A DNA stretch of 64,000 nt from Streptomyces himalayensis subsp. himalayensis (GTDB lineage: Bacteria; Actinomycetota; Actinomycetes; Streptomycetales; Streptomycetaceae): the NCBI RefSeq assembly GCF_013778455.1, contig NZ_JACEHE010000005.1, positions 124,001-188,000 on the forward strand, read 5' to 3'. This document shows, one piece after another, positions 22,430 to 31,099 of this stretch. Numbering within the stretch: position 1 is the first letter of the stretch; every line of letters begins with the position of its first letter. The notes under the pieces are model-generated. The model worked only from the letters and a program-made list of their open reading frames with translations. It was not told where the DNA came from and ran no database searches. A program made the position numbers and the translations under genes.

Positions 22430-23183
22430 GGGTGATCGCCTCACGGGTTGGTGGCGGGCGTGCCGCCTGTTGTACGGGTGGTGGGGGCGTACGGGGGCCG
22501 GCGGCGCGCGGAAGCGCTGGGGTCCACGGCCGCGGGCCCGGGGCGCGGCCGGTTCCGCTGCGGGGTTTGCGGCTCGGGGACACGGGCGGCCGCGCGCCTC
22601 GCAGGCCCGAGACACGGCCGACGCGGTCCGAGCGATTCAGGCCCCGAGACCTGGACCGCCGCAGGCCCGAGACACGGCCGGTGCCGTCCGAACGAATCCG
22701 GCCGCAAGACCTGGACCGCCGCATGCCCCACAGGCCTGGAGCGCCGCCGGTGCCGTCCGAACGAATCTGGCCCCGCGAGCCGGACCGCCGCACGCCCCAC
22801 AGGCCCGGAGCGCCGCCGACGCCATCCGAACAAATCCGGCCCCAAGACCTGGACCGCCGCACGCCCCGCAGGCCCGAGACACGGCCGGTGCCGTCCGAAC
22901 AAATCCGGCCCCAAGAGCCGGGCCACCGCACGCCCCACAGGCCCGGAGCACCGCCGACGCCGTCCAAACAGATCCGGCCCCAAGACCTGGACCGTCGCAC
23001 GCCCCGCACGCCCGGGCCCCGGCCAGCGCCGTCGGAGCGGCCCCGAGTCCGGCAGGTGGGCGGCTGCGCGCCGGTGGAGGACGGACGCCGCATCCGCTAC
23101 CCAGCCGGTCGCGTGTGCCGCCGTAGTGGCTGAGGACCGGTGATGCGGCGAGCCCACCGGGCCGGTCACGGTGTCCGGCCGGC
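22430..23183. other. Long non-coding gap between ruvA and ruvB
   Basis: 754 bases dominated by the 69-bp array described separately. Several frames on both strands stay open, but only because the unit length is a multiple of three and the GC content is high. No frame has a ribosome site, recognisable domain or clearly biased codon use. Confidence 0.7.
22602..23020. repeat. Tandem array of about six 69-bp units in the ruvA-ruvB gap
   Basis: Units begin with CAGGCCCGAGACACGG or CAGGCCCGGAGCGCCG at 22602, 22662, 22731, 22800, 22869, 22938 and (decayed) 23007. The first interval is 60 bp and all others are exactly 69 bp. Two unit types, A and B, occur in the order A A B B A B and share the core CCGTCCGAAC(A/G)AATCCGGCC and AGACCTGGACCGCCGCA. 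No unique spacers separate the units, so it is a minisatellite rather than a CRISPR. Confidence 0.9.
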
Positions 23184-23792
23184 TCATCGAGTGCGGTTCA
23201 GTGTCTGCAGCGCCGCCTTCAGCAGCATGCCCACCTGCGGGTTGCCCCCGGCCGCCTCCGCCTGCGGTGTGACGGCCGTGACCGCTTCGTCGGCCTCGCG
23301 GGTGGCGTAGCCGAGGCCGACGAGCGCCGCGTGCAGCTGGTCACGCCAGCCGGAAGTGACAGGGCTGCCGACTCCCGCGCCCGTGCCGATGGGCTCACCG
23401 AGGCGGTCCTTGAGCTCCAGCAGAAGCTTCTGGGCGCCCTTCTTGCCGATGCCGGGGACGGCGGTGAGGGCCTTCTCGTCGCCGGTCGCGACGGCCCGGC
23501 GCAGCGCGTCCGGGCTGTGCACCGCGAGCATCGCCTGCGCGAGACGCGGACCGACACCACTCGCCGTCTGCAGGAGCTCGAAGGTCTGGCGCTCGTCGTC
23601 GTCCGCGAAGCCGTAGAGGGTGAGCGAGTCCTCCCGTACGACCAGGGACGTGGCCAGCTTCGCCTGCTGGCCGATGCGCAGGGTCGAGAGGGTGTTGGGC
23701 GTGCACTGGACGGCCATCCCGATGCCTCCGACCTCGACCACCGCGGCGTCCGGGGCGAGGGCGGCGACCGGGCCGCTGACGAAGGCGATCAT
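23184..23792 (-). CDS. ruvA: Holliday junction branch migration protein RuvA
   Basis: Tetrameric junction-binding protein that loads RuvB. 202 residues from ATG 23792 ([26 protein letters not shown]). Domain I is the OB fold, and domain II has the helix-hairpin-helix motifs ([29 protein letters not shown]). Domain III (about 150-200) binds RuvB. The ATG overlaps the ruvC stop as ATGA, so ruvC-ruvA is translationally coupled. Confidence 0.97.
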   Translation of the reverse strand: MIAFVSGPVAALAPDAAVVEVGGIGMAVQCTPNTLSTLRIGQQAKLATSLVVREDSLTLYGFADDDERQTFELLQTASGVGPRLAQAMLAVHSPDALRRAVATGDEKALTAVPGIGKKGAQKLLLELKDRLGEPIGTGAGVGSPVTSGWRDQLHAALVGLGYATREADEAVTAVTPQAEAAGGNPQVGMLLKAALQTLNRTR

Positions 23793-24319
23793 GCCGTACG
23801 GCCTTTCGATGCGTGCAGGGCGACAGCCTGCTGAAGTCTGTTCTGGGCGGGGGCGCGCCAGATGTGGCAGATGGCGAGGGCGAGCGCGTCGGCGGCGTCG
23901 GCCGGTTTGGGCGGTGCTCCGAGGCGGAGCAGGCGGGTCACCATGGCACCGACCTGCGCCTTGTCGGCGCGGCCGCTGCCCGTGACGGCGGCCTTGACCT
24001 CGCTCGGAGTGTGCAGGGCGACGGGGATGCCGCGCCGGGCGGCGCACAGCATGGCGACCGCACTGGCCTGGGCCGTGCCCATGACCGTACGGACGTTGTG
24101 CTGGCTGAACACCCGCTCTACGGCCATGAATTCAGGTTGGTACTCATCGAGCCATTCCTCGATGCCCTGTTCGATGGCGACGAGGCGATGGCCCAGGTCC
24201 GCCTCGACGGGGGTCCGAACGACACCGACGCCGCGCATCGTCAGGGGCCGCCCCGCGACGCCTTCGACCACACCGACACCGCACCGGGTCAACCCCGGGT
24301 CCACGCCCAGTACCCGCAC
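23789..24319 (-). CDS. ruvC: Crossover junction endodeoxyribonuclease RuvC
   Basis: Resolves Holliday junctions. 176 residues from GTG 24319 ([20 protein letters not shown]). The first catalytic aspartate is in GVDPGLT, the catalytic glutamate in [10 protein letters not shown], and the C-terminal acidic residues in [16 protein letters not shown]. Length is typical. It leads the ruvC-ruvA pair and follows yebC in the conserved block, with a hairpin in the intervening 203 bases. Confidence 0.97.
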   Translation of the reverse strand: MRVLGVDPGLTRCGVGVVEGVAGRPLTMRGVGVVRTPVEADLGHRLVAIEQGIEEWLDEYQPEFMAVERVFSQHNVRTVMGTAQASAVAMLCAARRGIPVALHTPSEVKAAVTGSGRADKAQVGAMVTRLLRLGAPPKPADAADALALAICHIWRAPAQNRLQQAVALHASKGRTA

Positions 24320-24465
24320 CCGCCCCGCCCTTCTTTGCGGCTGAACCGCCGCCGCTCTCGCGGACCTGGTTGATCGCCGTCTGGGTGCCTCAAATGATGG
24401 TTGCGGTCCGCGGACGACGATCTTTGACTGTCTTCGTCAGGCTATCCGGTGTCACTGACAACGAC

Positions 24466-24500
24466 AGCGGGCCGGGGGACGAGTCCCACCAGCCCGCTGC
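24466..24500 (-). terminator. Hairpin downstream of yebC
   Basis: CAGCGGGC (24466-24473) pairs with GCCCGCTG (24493-24500), enclosing a second G-rich/C-rich stem. It lies 23 bases past the yebC stop on the minus strand and is a likely terminator or attenuator before ruvC. Confidence 0.6.
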
Positions 24501-24522
24501 ACAGAGGCGAATGCCACGCCCG

Positions 24523-25275
24523 TCAGGCCTCGACCTTCTCCATGATGTCGTCGGAGACGTCGAAGTTGGCGAAGACGTTCTGCACGTCGTCGCTGTCCTC
24601 GAGGGCGTCAATCAGCTTGAAGATCTTCTTGGCGCCCTCCTCGTCCAGCTCGACCTGCATGGTCGGGACGAAGTTGGCGTCGGCCGAGTCGTAGTCGATA
24701 CCGGCGTCCTGGAGGGCGGTGCGGACCGCGACCAGGTCGGTCGCCTCACTGATCACCTCGAAGGACTCGCCGAGGTCGTTGACCTCCTCGGCGCCCGCGT
24801 CGAGCACGGCACCCAGGACGTCGTCCTCGGTCAGGCCGCCCTTGGGGACGATCACGACGCCCTTGCGGTTGAACAGGTACGAGACGGAGCCCGGGTCGGC
24901 CATCGAGCCGCCGTTTCGGGTCATGGCGACGCGGACGTCCGAGGCCGCGCGGTTGCGGTTGTCGGTGAGGCACTCGATGAGCACCGCGACACCGTTGGGG
25001 CCGTAGCCCTCGTACATGATCGTCTCGTAGTCGGCGCCGCCGGCCTCGAGACCGCCACCGCGCTTGATTGCGGAGTCGATGTTCTTGTTCGGGACCGACG
25101 ACTTCTTCGCCTTCTGCACGGCGTCGTACAGCGTCGGGTTACCGTCCAGGTCGACTCCGCCCATGCGGGCCGCGACCTCGATGTTCTTGATGAGCTTCGC
25201 GAAGAGCTTGCCGCGCTTGGCGTCGATCACGGCCTTCTTGTGCTTCGTCGTGGCCCATTTAGAGTGGCCGGACAT
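24523..25275 (-). CDS. YebC/PmpR family protein (transcriptional regulator/translation factor)
   Basis: 250 residues, starting [37 protein letters not shown], the signature of the family. Other conserved stretches are [30 protein letters not shown] and NRKGVVIV. Members bind DNA near quorum or recombination genes, and some help ribosomes through polyproline stretches; which role applies here is not clear. It is placed between pdxT and ruvC, as in many actinobacteria. Confidence 0.95.
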   Translation of the reverse strand: MSGHSKWATTKHKKAVIDAKRGKLFAKLIKNIEVAARMGGVDLDGNPTLYDAVQKAKKSSVPNKNIDSAIKRGGGLEAGGADYETIMYEGYGPNGVAVLIECLTDNRNRAASDVRVAMTRNGGSMADPGSVSYLFNRKGVVIVPKGGLTEDDVLGAVLDAGAEEVNDLGESFEVISEATDLVAVRTALQDAGIDYDSADANFVPTMQVELDEEGAKKIFKLIDALEDSDDVQNVFANFDVSDDIMEKVEA

Positions 25276-25325
25276 CTGCCTGTCTCCTTCGCGTAACCCA
25301 TCTTTGAAAACGAACTCCAGAGATC

Positions 25326-25934
25326 CTACAAGGCCCCGGGGTTCCGATTCTCGCGCACCATGTCGACGAACAGGGCGTGCACGCGGTGGTCTCCGGTCAG
25401 TTCCGGGTGGAAGGACGTGGCCAGGGCATTGCCCTGGCGTACGGCGACGATGTGGCCCTCGTGCTCGGCGAGCACCTCGGCGCGGGCACCCACGGACTCC
25501 ACCCAGGGAGCGCGGATGAAGACGCCCTCCACCGGGCCGTCCTCGATGCCCGCGATGTCGACCGCGGCCTCGAAGGACTCGTTCTGCCGCCCAAAGGCGT
25601 TGCGGCGCACGATCATGTCGATGCCGCCGATGGTCTCCTGGCCCGAGCGTGGGTCGAGGATCTTGTCGGCGAGCATGATCATGCCTGCGCAGGTGCCGTA
25701 GACCGGCATTCCGGCCTGCACGCGCGCGCGGAGGGGCTCCATGAGGCCGAAGAGGACGGCCAGCTTGGAGATGGTGGTCGACTCGCCGCCGGGGACGACC
25801 AGACCGTCGACCTCGGCGAGCTCCTCGGGACGCCGGACCGGCCTGGCCACGGCGTCCGCCGCGGCCAGGGCGATGAGGTGCTCCCGTACGTCGCCCTGGA
25901 GCGCCAGGACGCCGATGACAAGTGCGTCGCTCAT
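25326..25934 (-). CDS. pdxT: Pyridoxal 5'-phosphate synthase glutaminase subunit PdxT
   Basis: Releases ammonia from glutamine for PdxS. 202 residues from ATG 25934 ([20 protein letters not shown]). The class I glutaminase features are [12 protein letters not shown], the nucleophile cysteine in [10 protein letters not shown], and the His/Glu pair in [10 protein letters not shown]. It starts 4 bases after the pdxS stop, as expected for a complex made in fixed stoichiometry. Confidence 0.97.
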   Translation of the reverse strand: MSDALVIGVLALQGDVREHLIALAAADAVARPVRRPEELAEVDGLVVPGGESTTISKLAVLFGLMEPLRARVQAGMPVYGTCAGMIMLADKILDPRSGQETIGGIDMIVRRNAFGRQNESFEAAVDIAGIEDGPVEGVFIRAPWVESVGARAEVLAEHEGHIVAVRQGNALATSFHPELTGDHRVHALFVDMVRENRNPGAL

Positions 25935-25938
25935 CTGG

Positions 25939-26868
25939 TTACCAGCCGCGGTTCGCGTAGCGCTCGGCCTCGGGGAGGGTGTCGCAGTTGATGCCGACCA
26001 TGGCCTCGCCCAGGTTGCGGGACGCGTCCGCGATGATCTTCGGGTCGTCGTAGAAGGTGGTGGCCTTCACGATGGCGGCGGCGCGCTTGGCGGGGTCCCC
26101 CGACTTGAAGATGCCGGAGCCGACGAAGACGCCCTCGGCGCCGAGCTGACGCATGAGCGCTGCGTCGGCCGGGGTGGCGACGCCACCCGCGGAGAAGAGG
26201 ACGACGGGCAGCTTTCCGAGCTCGGCGACCTCCTTGACCAGCTCGTACGGGGCGCGCAGCTCCTTGGCGGCGGCGTACAGCTCGTGGTTGTCGTAGCCGC
26301 GCAGCCTGGCGATCTCGTTCTTGATCTGGCGCAGGTGGCGGACGGCCTCGACGACGTTGCCGGTGCCGGCCTCGCCCTTGGAGCGGATCATGGCCGCACC
26401 CTCGGCGATACGGCGAAGGGCCTCGCCGAGGTTGGTGGCGCCGCAGACGAACGGCGTGGTGAAGGCCCACTTGTCGGAGTGGTTGACCTCGTCGGCCGGG
26501 GTGAGGACCTCGGACTCGTCGATGTAGTCGACGCCGAGGGACTGCAGGACCTGGGCCTCGACGAAGTGGCCGATGCGGGACTTGGCCATGACCGGGATCG
26601 AGACGGCGTCGATGATGCCCTCGATCATGTCCGGGTCGGACATACGTGCCACGCCGCCGTCCTTACGGATGTCGGCGGGGACCCGCTCCAGGGCCATGAC
26701 GGCGACGGCACCCGCGTCCTCGGCGATCTTCGCCTGCTCGGGGGTGACGACGTCCATGATCACGCCACCCTTGAGCTGCTCGGCCATGCCGCGCTTCACG
26801 CGCGCGGTGCCGGTCGCCGGGGCGGTGTCGGAGCCGGGCTGGGTGGTGTGGGGAAGCGTGCTGGACAC
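25939..26868 (-). CDS. pdxS: Pyridoxal 5'-phosphate synthase lyase subunit PdxS
   Basis: Forms pyridoxal phosphate from ribose 5-phosphate, glyceraldehyde 3-phosphate and ammonia. 309 residues from GTG 26868 ([17 protein letters not shown]). The TIM barrel carries the Schiff-base lysines in [16 protein letters not shown] and [18 protein letters not shown]. The C-terminal region ([16 protein letters not shown]) is intact. An AGG-containing site precedes the GTG. Forms an operon with pdxT; yebC follows after 50 bases. Confidence 0.98.
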   Translation of the reverse strand: MSSTLPHTTQPGSDTAPATGTARVKRGMAEQLKGGVIMDVVTPEQAKIAEDAGAVAVMALERVPADIRKDGGVARMSDPDMIEGIIDAVSIPVMAKSRIGHFVEAQVLQSLGVDYIDESEVLTPADEVNHSDKWAFTTPFVCGATNLGEALRRIAEGAAMIRSKGEAGTGNVVEAVRHLRQIKNEIARLRGYDNHELYAAAKELRAPYELVKEVAELGKLPVVLFSAGGVATPADAALMRQLGAEGVFVGSGIFKSGDPAKRAAAIVKATTFYDDPKIIADASRNLGEAMVGINCDTLPEAERYANRGW

Positions 26869-27033
26869 GGATGACCTCGCTCGGTGAAGAGAGTTTCTGC
26901 ATCGTTGAGGAAACCGTCGGAATGCAGGCCACATCAAGGGCCAATGGTGACGCGGTGGCTCATTTTCCCACTGCGGCCTGCGCCCTGCACGACCGGGCCG
27001 TAGCGGAACAGCGGGCCCTCGGTGGGCTTGACG

Positions 27034-27110
27034 GGCCTCCGGCGGGCTTCATCACGGACCTCCGGCGGGCCTCACGGCCTCCAGCGGGGGCCTCGTCGGC
27101 CTTCGGCGGG
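27034..27110. repeat. Short degenerate tandem repeat upstream of pdxS
   Basis: Four units of about 20-22 bp built around GGCCTCCGGCGGGCCTCAC, starting near 27034, 27056, 27076 and 27098. It lies between the stop of the LemA-like gene and the pdxS leader. Confidence 0.55.
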
Positions 27111-27112
27111 AC

Positions 27113-27658
27113 TTACGACGTCGCGCGGTCCGCCAGTGCCACCGGTGGCTCGTCGTCCATCTCGAAGGCCATCGGGAACGGGGCGTGACCCGCCAGCCGA
27201 AACCATCTCACCGTGCGGTGCCGCCGCAGTGCGCGAGCCGCCCGTACGGAGTCGTTGTGGAAGCGCCGGGCCATCGGCACCCGGCGCACCGCCTGGGCCA
27301 GCTCACGGGCGGCCTCCTCGCCGCCGGGGGCCTCCCGTACCGCCTCGACCTGCTGCGGCTCGCCGAAGATCGCCCGCAGCGCCTGGCTGAGCTCGCTCTC
27401 GGCGACCTCGCGCTGCTCCTCCTCCGCCTGCCGGGCCGCGTGCGCCGCCTCGTAGAGCACGATCGAGGCGGCCGGGTCCAGCACACCCGAGGTGGCCAGT
27501 TCCTGCGCGACGGACGCGCGGCGCAGCAACTGGGCGTCGAGCGCGGCACGCGCCGCGTCGATACGGGCGTGCAGCCGGTCGAGACGTCCCGCGGTCCAGC
27601 TCAGGTAGAGGCCGATCGCGACGAGGGCGACCAGGATCCAGATCAGTGTGGAGGTCAC
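27113..27658 (-). CDS. LemA-like single-pass membrane protein
   Basis: 181 residues from GTG 27658 (VTSTLIWILVALVAIGLYLSW). An N-terminal transmembrane helix (3-21) is followed by a long helix resembling the LemA signature: RLDRLHARIDAARAALDAQLLRRASVAQELA corresponds to the family's D...R..AW..ID.QL.RR pattern. It stops at TAA, uncommon in this genome. Function of LemA proteins is unknown. In Mycobacterium a NUDIX gene occupies the comparable position next to pimA. The assignment rests on pattern and could be wrong. Confidence 0.65.
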   Translation of the reverse strand: MTSTLIWILVALVAIGLYLSWTAGRLDRLHARIDAARAALDAQLLRRASVAQELATSGVLDPAASIVLYEAAHAARQAEEEQREVAESELSQALRAIFGEPQQVEAVREAPGGEEAARELAQAVRRVPMARRFHNDSVRAARALRRHRTVRWFRLAGHAPFPMAFEMDDEPPVALADRATS

Positions 27659-28005
27659 GGGCGGCAAGGCTACCGGGGGGCGGCTCGCCACCCGGCACGG
27701 GCGGCGAGGCCTGAGCGACGCATAGCCCGCACCGCCGGTCCGCAGGCAGCGCGGCCCCGCCGCTGACCCTGCTGATCTGCTGATCTGCGCCCACCGAGCG
27801 GCGCGCGGCCTCCGGCAGCAAGACACCCGTCCTGCTGTGCGGCACGAAACATGGTTTGTGGCCCTCAAAACAGCCTGCACGTCCGGAGCGGCACACAAGC
27901 CGCGCGGCTATCCGCGTACCCCGTCCTCGTACCAGCGTCCTCCGCGAGGGGACGCACGTGGAGCGAGGGACGCACGCACGCGCGCGTGCGCCGTCCCCCC
28001 GACGC
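27659..28005. other. Non-coding gap between pimA and the LemA-like gene
   Basis: 347 bases with no gene, tRNA or clear hairpin that I can support. It must contain the promoter of the LemA-like gene on the minus strand if that gene is not read from pimA. Confidence 0.5.
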
Positions 28006-29166
28006 TCAGTACCGCGCCAGCCCGAACCGCGCCCGCAGCCCGTTGCGTTCGTCGGCGGCCACCGAGGCGGCTCCGTCCGCGACCGTCTCGTAGACCGCGA
28101 GGATGTCCGCACCGACCGTCGTCCAGTCGAAGCGGCGTACGTGCGCGCTGCCGCGTGCGCGAAGCTCCGCCCGGCGATCGGCGTCGCCGAGGAGGCGTAC
28201 CGCCGAAACGGCCAGCGCGTCCGCGTCCTCGTTGGCGAAGAGCTCGCCCGCCGCGCCCCGGTCCAGTACCTGGGCGAACGCGTCCAGGTCGGAGGCGAGG
28301 ACGGGCGCGCCCGCGGACATCGCCTCGACCAGGATGATCCCGAAGCTCTCACCGCCGGTGTTGGGCGCCACGTACAGGTCGACGCTGCGCAGCAGCCGGG
28401 CCTTGTCCTCGTCGCTCACCATGCCGAGGAACTCGACGCGGTCGCGCAGCTCTGCGGGCAGCGTCTCGACGGCCTCCTCCTCGTCGCCTCGCCCGGCGAC
28501 CAGCAGCCGGGCCTCCGGCCGCTCCGCGAGGATCTTCGGCAGGGCCTTCATCAGCACCGGAAGGCCCTTCCTGGGCTCGTCGATGCGGCCGATGAAGCCG
28601 ATGGTCTGCCCCTGCCACTCGGCCTTGGGCTCGGCGTCGGCGAAGAAGTCGACGTCCACGCCGTTGGGGATCACGACCGCGTCGCCGCCCAGGTGTTCGA
28701 CGAGGGTCCGGCGTGCGTACTCGCTCACCGCGATCCGCGCGTTGATCTTCTCCAGCGCGGGCTGCAGGATCGGATACGCCGCGATCATCGCCCGGGACCG
28801 GGGGTTGGACGTGTGGAAGGTGGCGACGATGGGGCCCTGCGCGGCCCAGCAGGTGAGCAGACCCAGGGACGGCGACGCCGGCTCGTGGATGTGGATGACG
28901 TCGAAGGTGCCGTCGTGCAGCCAGCGCCGCACCCGCGCCGCGGACAGGAAGCCGAAGTTGAGCCGCGCGACCGAGCCGTTGTACGGCACCGGGACCGCCC
29001 GGCCCGCCGACACGACGTACCCCGGAAGGGGGGTGTCGTCGTCCGCGGGGGCGAGGACGGACACCTCGTGCCCGAGGCGGATGAGGTGCTCGGCCAGGTC
29101 GCGGATGTGGAACTGGACGCCGCCCGGTACGTCCCAGGAGTACGGGCAGACGATGCCGATCCTCAC
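28006..29166 (-). CDS. pimA: Phosphatidylinositol alpha-mannosyltransferase (GT4 family)
   Basis: Transfers mannose from GDP-mannose to phosphatidylinositol on the cytoplasmic membrane face, the first step of PIM synthesis. 386 residues from GTG 29166 (VRIGIVCPYSWDVPGGVQFHI). The N-terminal GGVQ loop and the C-terminal E-x7-E motif in GGESFGIILVEAMSAGAPV are typical GT-B/GT4 features; IGFIGRIDEPRKGLPVLMKA is the nucleotide-binding core. The GTG overlaps the acyltransferase stop (GTGA). Gene order pgsA - acyltransferase - pimA matches Mycobacterium, which supports the assignment. Confidence 0.92.
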   Translation of the reverse strand: MRIGIVCPYSWDVPGGVQFHIRDLAEHLIRLGHEVSVLAPADDDTPLPGYVVSAGRAVPVPYNGSVARLNFGFLSAARVRRWLHDGTFDVIHIHEPASPSLGLLTCWAAQGPIVATFHTSNPRSRAMIAAYPILQPALEKINARIAVSEYARRTLVEHLGGDAVVIPNGVDVDFFADAEPKAEWQGQTIGFIGRIDEPRKGLPVLMKALPKILAERPEARLLVAGRGDEEEAVETLPAELRDRVEFLGMVSDEDKARLLRSVDLYVAPNTGGESFGIILVEAMSAGAPVLASDLDAFAQVLDRGAAGELFANEDADALAVSAVRLLGDADRRAELRARGSAHVRRFDWTTVGADILAVYETVADGAASVAADERNGLRARFGLARY

Positions 29167-30155
29167 GCCCGCTCCCCCGCCCCGGCAGAGCCGGAAGGAT
29201 TTCCCGCATCGGCAGAGCCGGACGGCTCCCCCGGCTCGGCGGATGCCCTCGGCCCCTTCCCGGGCTCCAGGTCCGCGAGCCACAAGCGCTGCAGCATGTG
29301 CCAGTCCTCCGGATGCTCGGCGATCCCCGTGGCGAAGGCGTCGGCCATCGCCTGTGTCATGACAGACGTCTTCTCGGCCCGGGTACCTGTTTCCGGCACG
29401 GAAATGGGTGGGTGGACGCATCCCTTCATGACGGGCGAGTCGTCGTACCAGAGGGTGACCGGCAGCAGCAGCGCGCCGGTCTGCTGGGCGAGCATGGCCG
29501 GCCCAGCAGGCATCCGCGTGGCCTCGCCGAAGAACTGCACCTCGACGCCCGACTCCGACAGATCACGCTCCGCGACGAGGCACACCATGCCGCCTGCGCG
29601 CAGGCGCCGCGCCAGCGTGCCGAAGGCGGAGCCGCCGGTGTGGGGCAGCACCTCCATGCCGAGGCTCTCGCGGTAGGCGACGAACCGGTCGTACAGCGTC
29701 TCCGGCTTCAGCCGCTCGGCGACGGTCGTGAACGGGACACCGAGATGTGTGGTGACCCAGGCGCCGGCGAGATCCCAGTTGGCCAGGTGGGGCAGCGCGA
29801 TGATGACACCCCGGCCAGCGGCGAGGCTGTCCGTCACGTAGTGGATGTCCTTCACCTCGACGGCGACGTTCACCCGCTCCTTGCTCCAGACCGGGAGCCG
29901 GAAGGACTCCATCCAGTAGCGCAGGTACGAGCGCATGCCCGCCTTGGAGAGCTCGGCGAGGCGTTCGGGGCTCGCGTCGGGCACCACGCGCGCGAGGTTG
30001 GCCTCGAGGCGCTGCACGCCCTTGCCGCGGCGCTTCCACGCGATGTCGGCGATGGTCCGGCCGAGCCGCACGGCGACGGGCTCGGGGAGATTCTTGACCG
30101 TGGCCCAGCCCAGTCCGTACAGCGCGTCCGAGAGCCGGTCCTGGACAGGGCTCAT
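29163..30155 (-). CDS. Phosphatidylinositol mannoside acyltransferase (LpxL/HtrB superfamily)
   Basis: 330 residues from ATG 30155 (MSPVQDRLSDALYGLGWATVK). The superfamily catalytic motif H-x4-D is in LPHLANWDLAG, with MVCLVAERDLSESGVEVQFFG further on. It lies between pgsA and pimA with 4-base overlaps at both ends, so it probably acylates a mannose of PIM, like mycobacterial PatA. The C-terminal 35 residues are a Gly/Ser/Pro/Ala-rich tail outside the fold. Confidence 0.9.
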   Translation of the reverse strand: MSPVQDRLSDALYGLGWATVKNLPEPVAVRLGRTIADIAWKRRGKGVQRLEANLARVVPDASPERLAELSKAGMRSYLRYWMESFRLPVWSKERVNVAVEVKDIHYVTDSLAAGRGVIIALPHLANWDLAGAWVTTHLGVPFTTVAERLKPETLYDRFVAYRESLGMEVLPHTGGSAFGTLARRLRAGGMVCLVAERDLSESGVEVQFFGEATRMPAGPAMLAQQTGALLLPVTLWYDDSPVMKGCVHPPISVPETGTRAEKTSVMTQAMADAFATGIAEHPEDWHMLQRLWLADLEPGKGPRASAEPGEPSGSADAGNPSGSAGAGERA

Positions 30156-30826
30156 GACGCGGCCCCACTCTCCTGCGAGTCCTGGGAGGACGCGGCGGCC
30201 TCGGCCTCCGCGGACTCCCTGCGGACGGTCACGACGCGCTGGATGAGCGTGACCAGGCTTCCGACGGCCACGATCCACAGCGCGATCGGCAGCAGCACCT
30301 GGATGCCGGGCACCCCGAACGCGTGCAGACCCGCGAGGCCCGCCGCGACCAGCGAGATCACCAGCCGCTCGGCGCGCTCGACGAGACCGTTGACGGCGAC
30401 CGGCAGGCCGATCGATTCTCCGCGCGCCTTGGTGTACGACACGACCTGCCCGCTGGCCAGGCAGAAGATGGCCACGGCGCACAGGATGTCGTCGTTGCCG
30501 GTACCCGCGTACCAGAGCGCGAACCCACCGAAGATCGCGCCGTCGGCCACGCGATCGAGCGTCGAGTCGAGGAAGGCGCCCCAGCGGCTGGAGCGGCCCA
30601 GCTGGCGCGCCATGTTCCCGTCGACCAGGTCCGAGAACACGAACAGCGTGATGACGACGGTGCCCCAGAAGAACTCGCCCCGGGGGTAGAAGACCAGCGC
30701 ACCCGCCACCACACCGGCCGTCCCGATGAGCGTGACCGTGTCGGGGCTCACCCCTCGGCGGATGAGAAACGCGGCGAACGGTGTGAGGACACGCGTGAAG
30801 AATGCACGCGCGTACTTGTTCAGCAT
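30152..30826 (-). CDS. pgsA: Phosphatidylinositol phosphate synthase (CDP-alcohol phosphatidyltransferase)
   Basis: Condenses CDP-diacylglycerol with inositol 1-phosphate in the membrane. 224 residues from ATG 30826 (MLNKYARAFFTRVLTPFAAFL), with GGGAAGG upstream. The CDP-alcohol phosphotransferase motif D-G-x2-A-R...G...D...D is present as DLVDGNMARQLGRSSRWG followed by FLDSTLDR. About six hydrophobic helices are visible. It is the first gene of the pgsA - acyltransferase - pimA unit and overlaps the next by ATGA. The symbol follows the mycobacterial pgsA1 naming. Confidence 0.93.
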   Translation of the reverse strand: MLNKYARAFFTRVLTPFAAFLIRRGVSPDTVTLIGTAGVVAGALVFYPRGEFFWGTVVITLFVFSDLVDGNMARQLGRSSRWGAFLDSTLDRVADGAIFGGFALWYAGTGNDDILCAVAIFCLASGQVVSYTKARGESIGLPVAVNGLVERAERLVISLVAAGLAGLHAFGVPGIQVLLPIALWIVAVGSLVTLIQRVVTVRRESAEAEAAASSQDSQESGAAS

Positions 30827-31099
30827 GGCCTTCCCGAGGGTCGGTGGGCCGCGTGACCCCTGCTGGCCACCGGCTGGCCCATCGTAGCCACGCGCGCGTG
30901 GACGCGAGTGCCGGGCGTCCAGGCCGGGCGATCTCGTACGACGTATGGACGCAGCGTGACGGGAGTGCAAAGCTCGAAAACATCGGGGCGTCGCCGGAGC
31001 CGCCACCGCTGGGGTGCCCCCGGCCAGAGGCTGGAGAAGGGAATCCGCAGGTCCACGCCCTGAGAGACCTCACCGTGCACACACCCGGGAGGCAGGACA

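Noticed and set aside
22602..23020. Possible CRISPR array in the 69-bp, 29-bp or 28-bp repeats
   Set aside because: Units are directly joined without unique spacers, vary among themselves, and no cas genes are present.
22353..23133. Several ORFs in the 69-bp array (both strands) read as possible repeat proteins
   Set aside because: The 69-bp unit is a multiple of three and GC-rich, so all frames stay open. No ribosome site, no clear codon bias and no domain supports translation.
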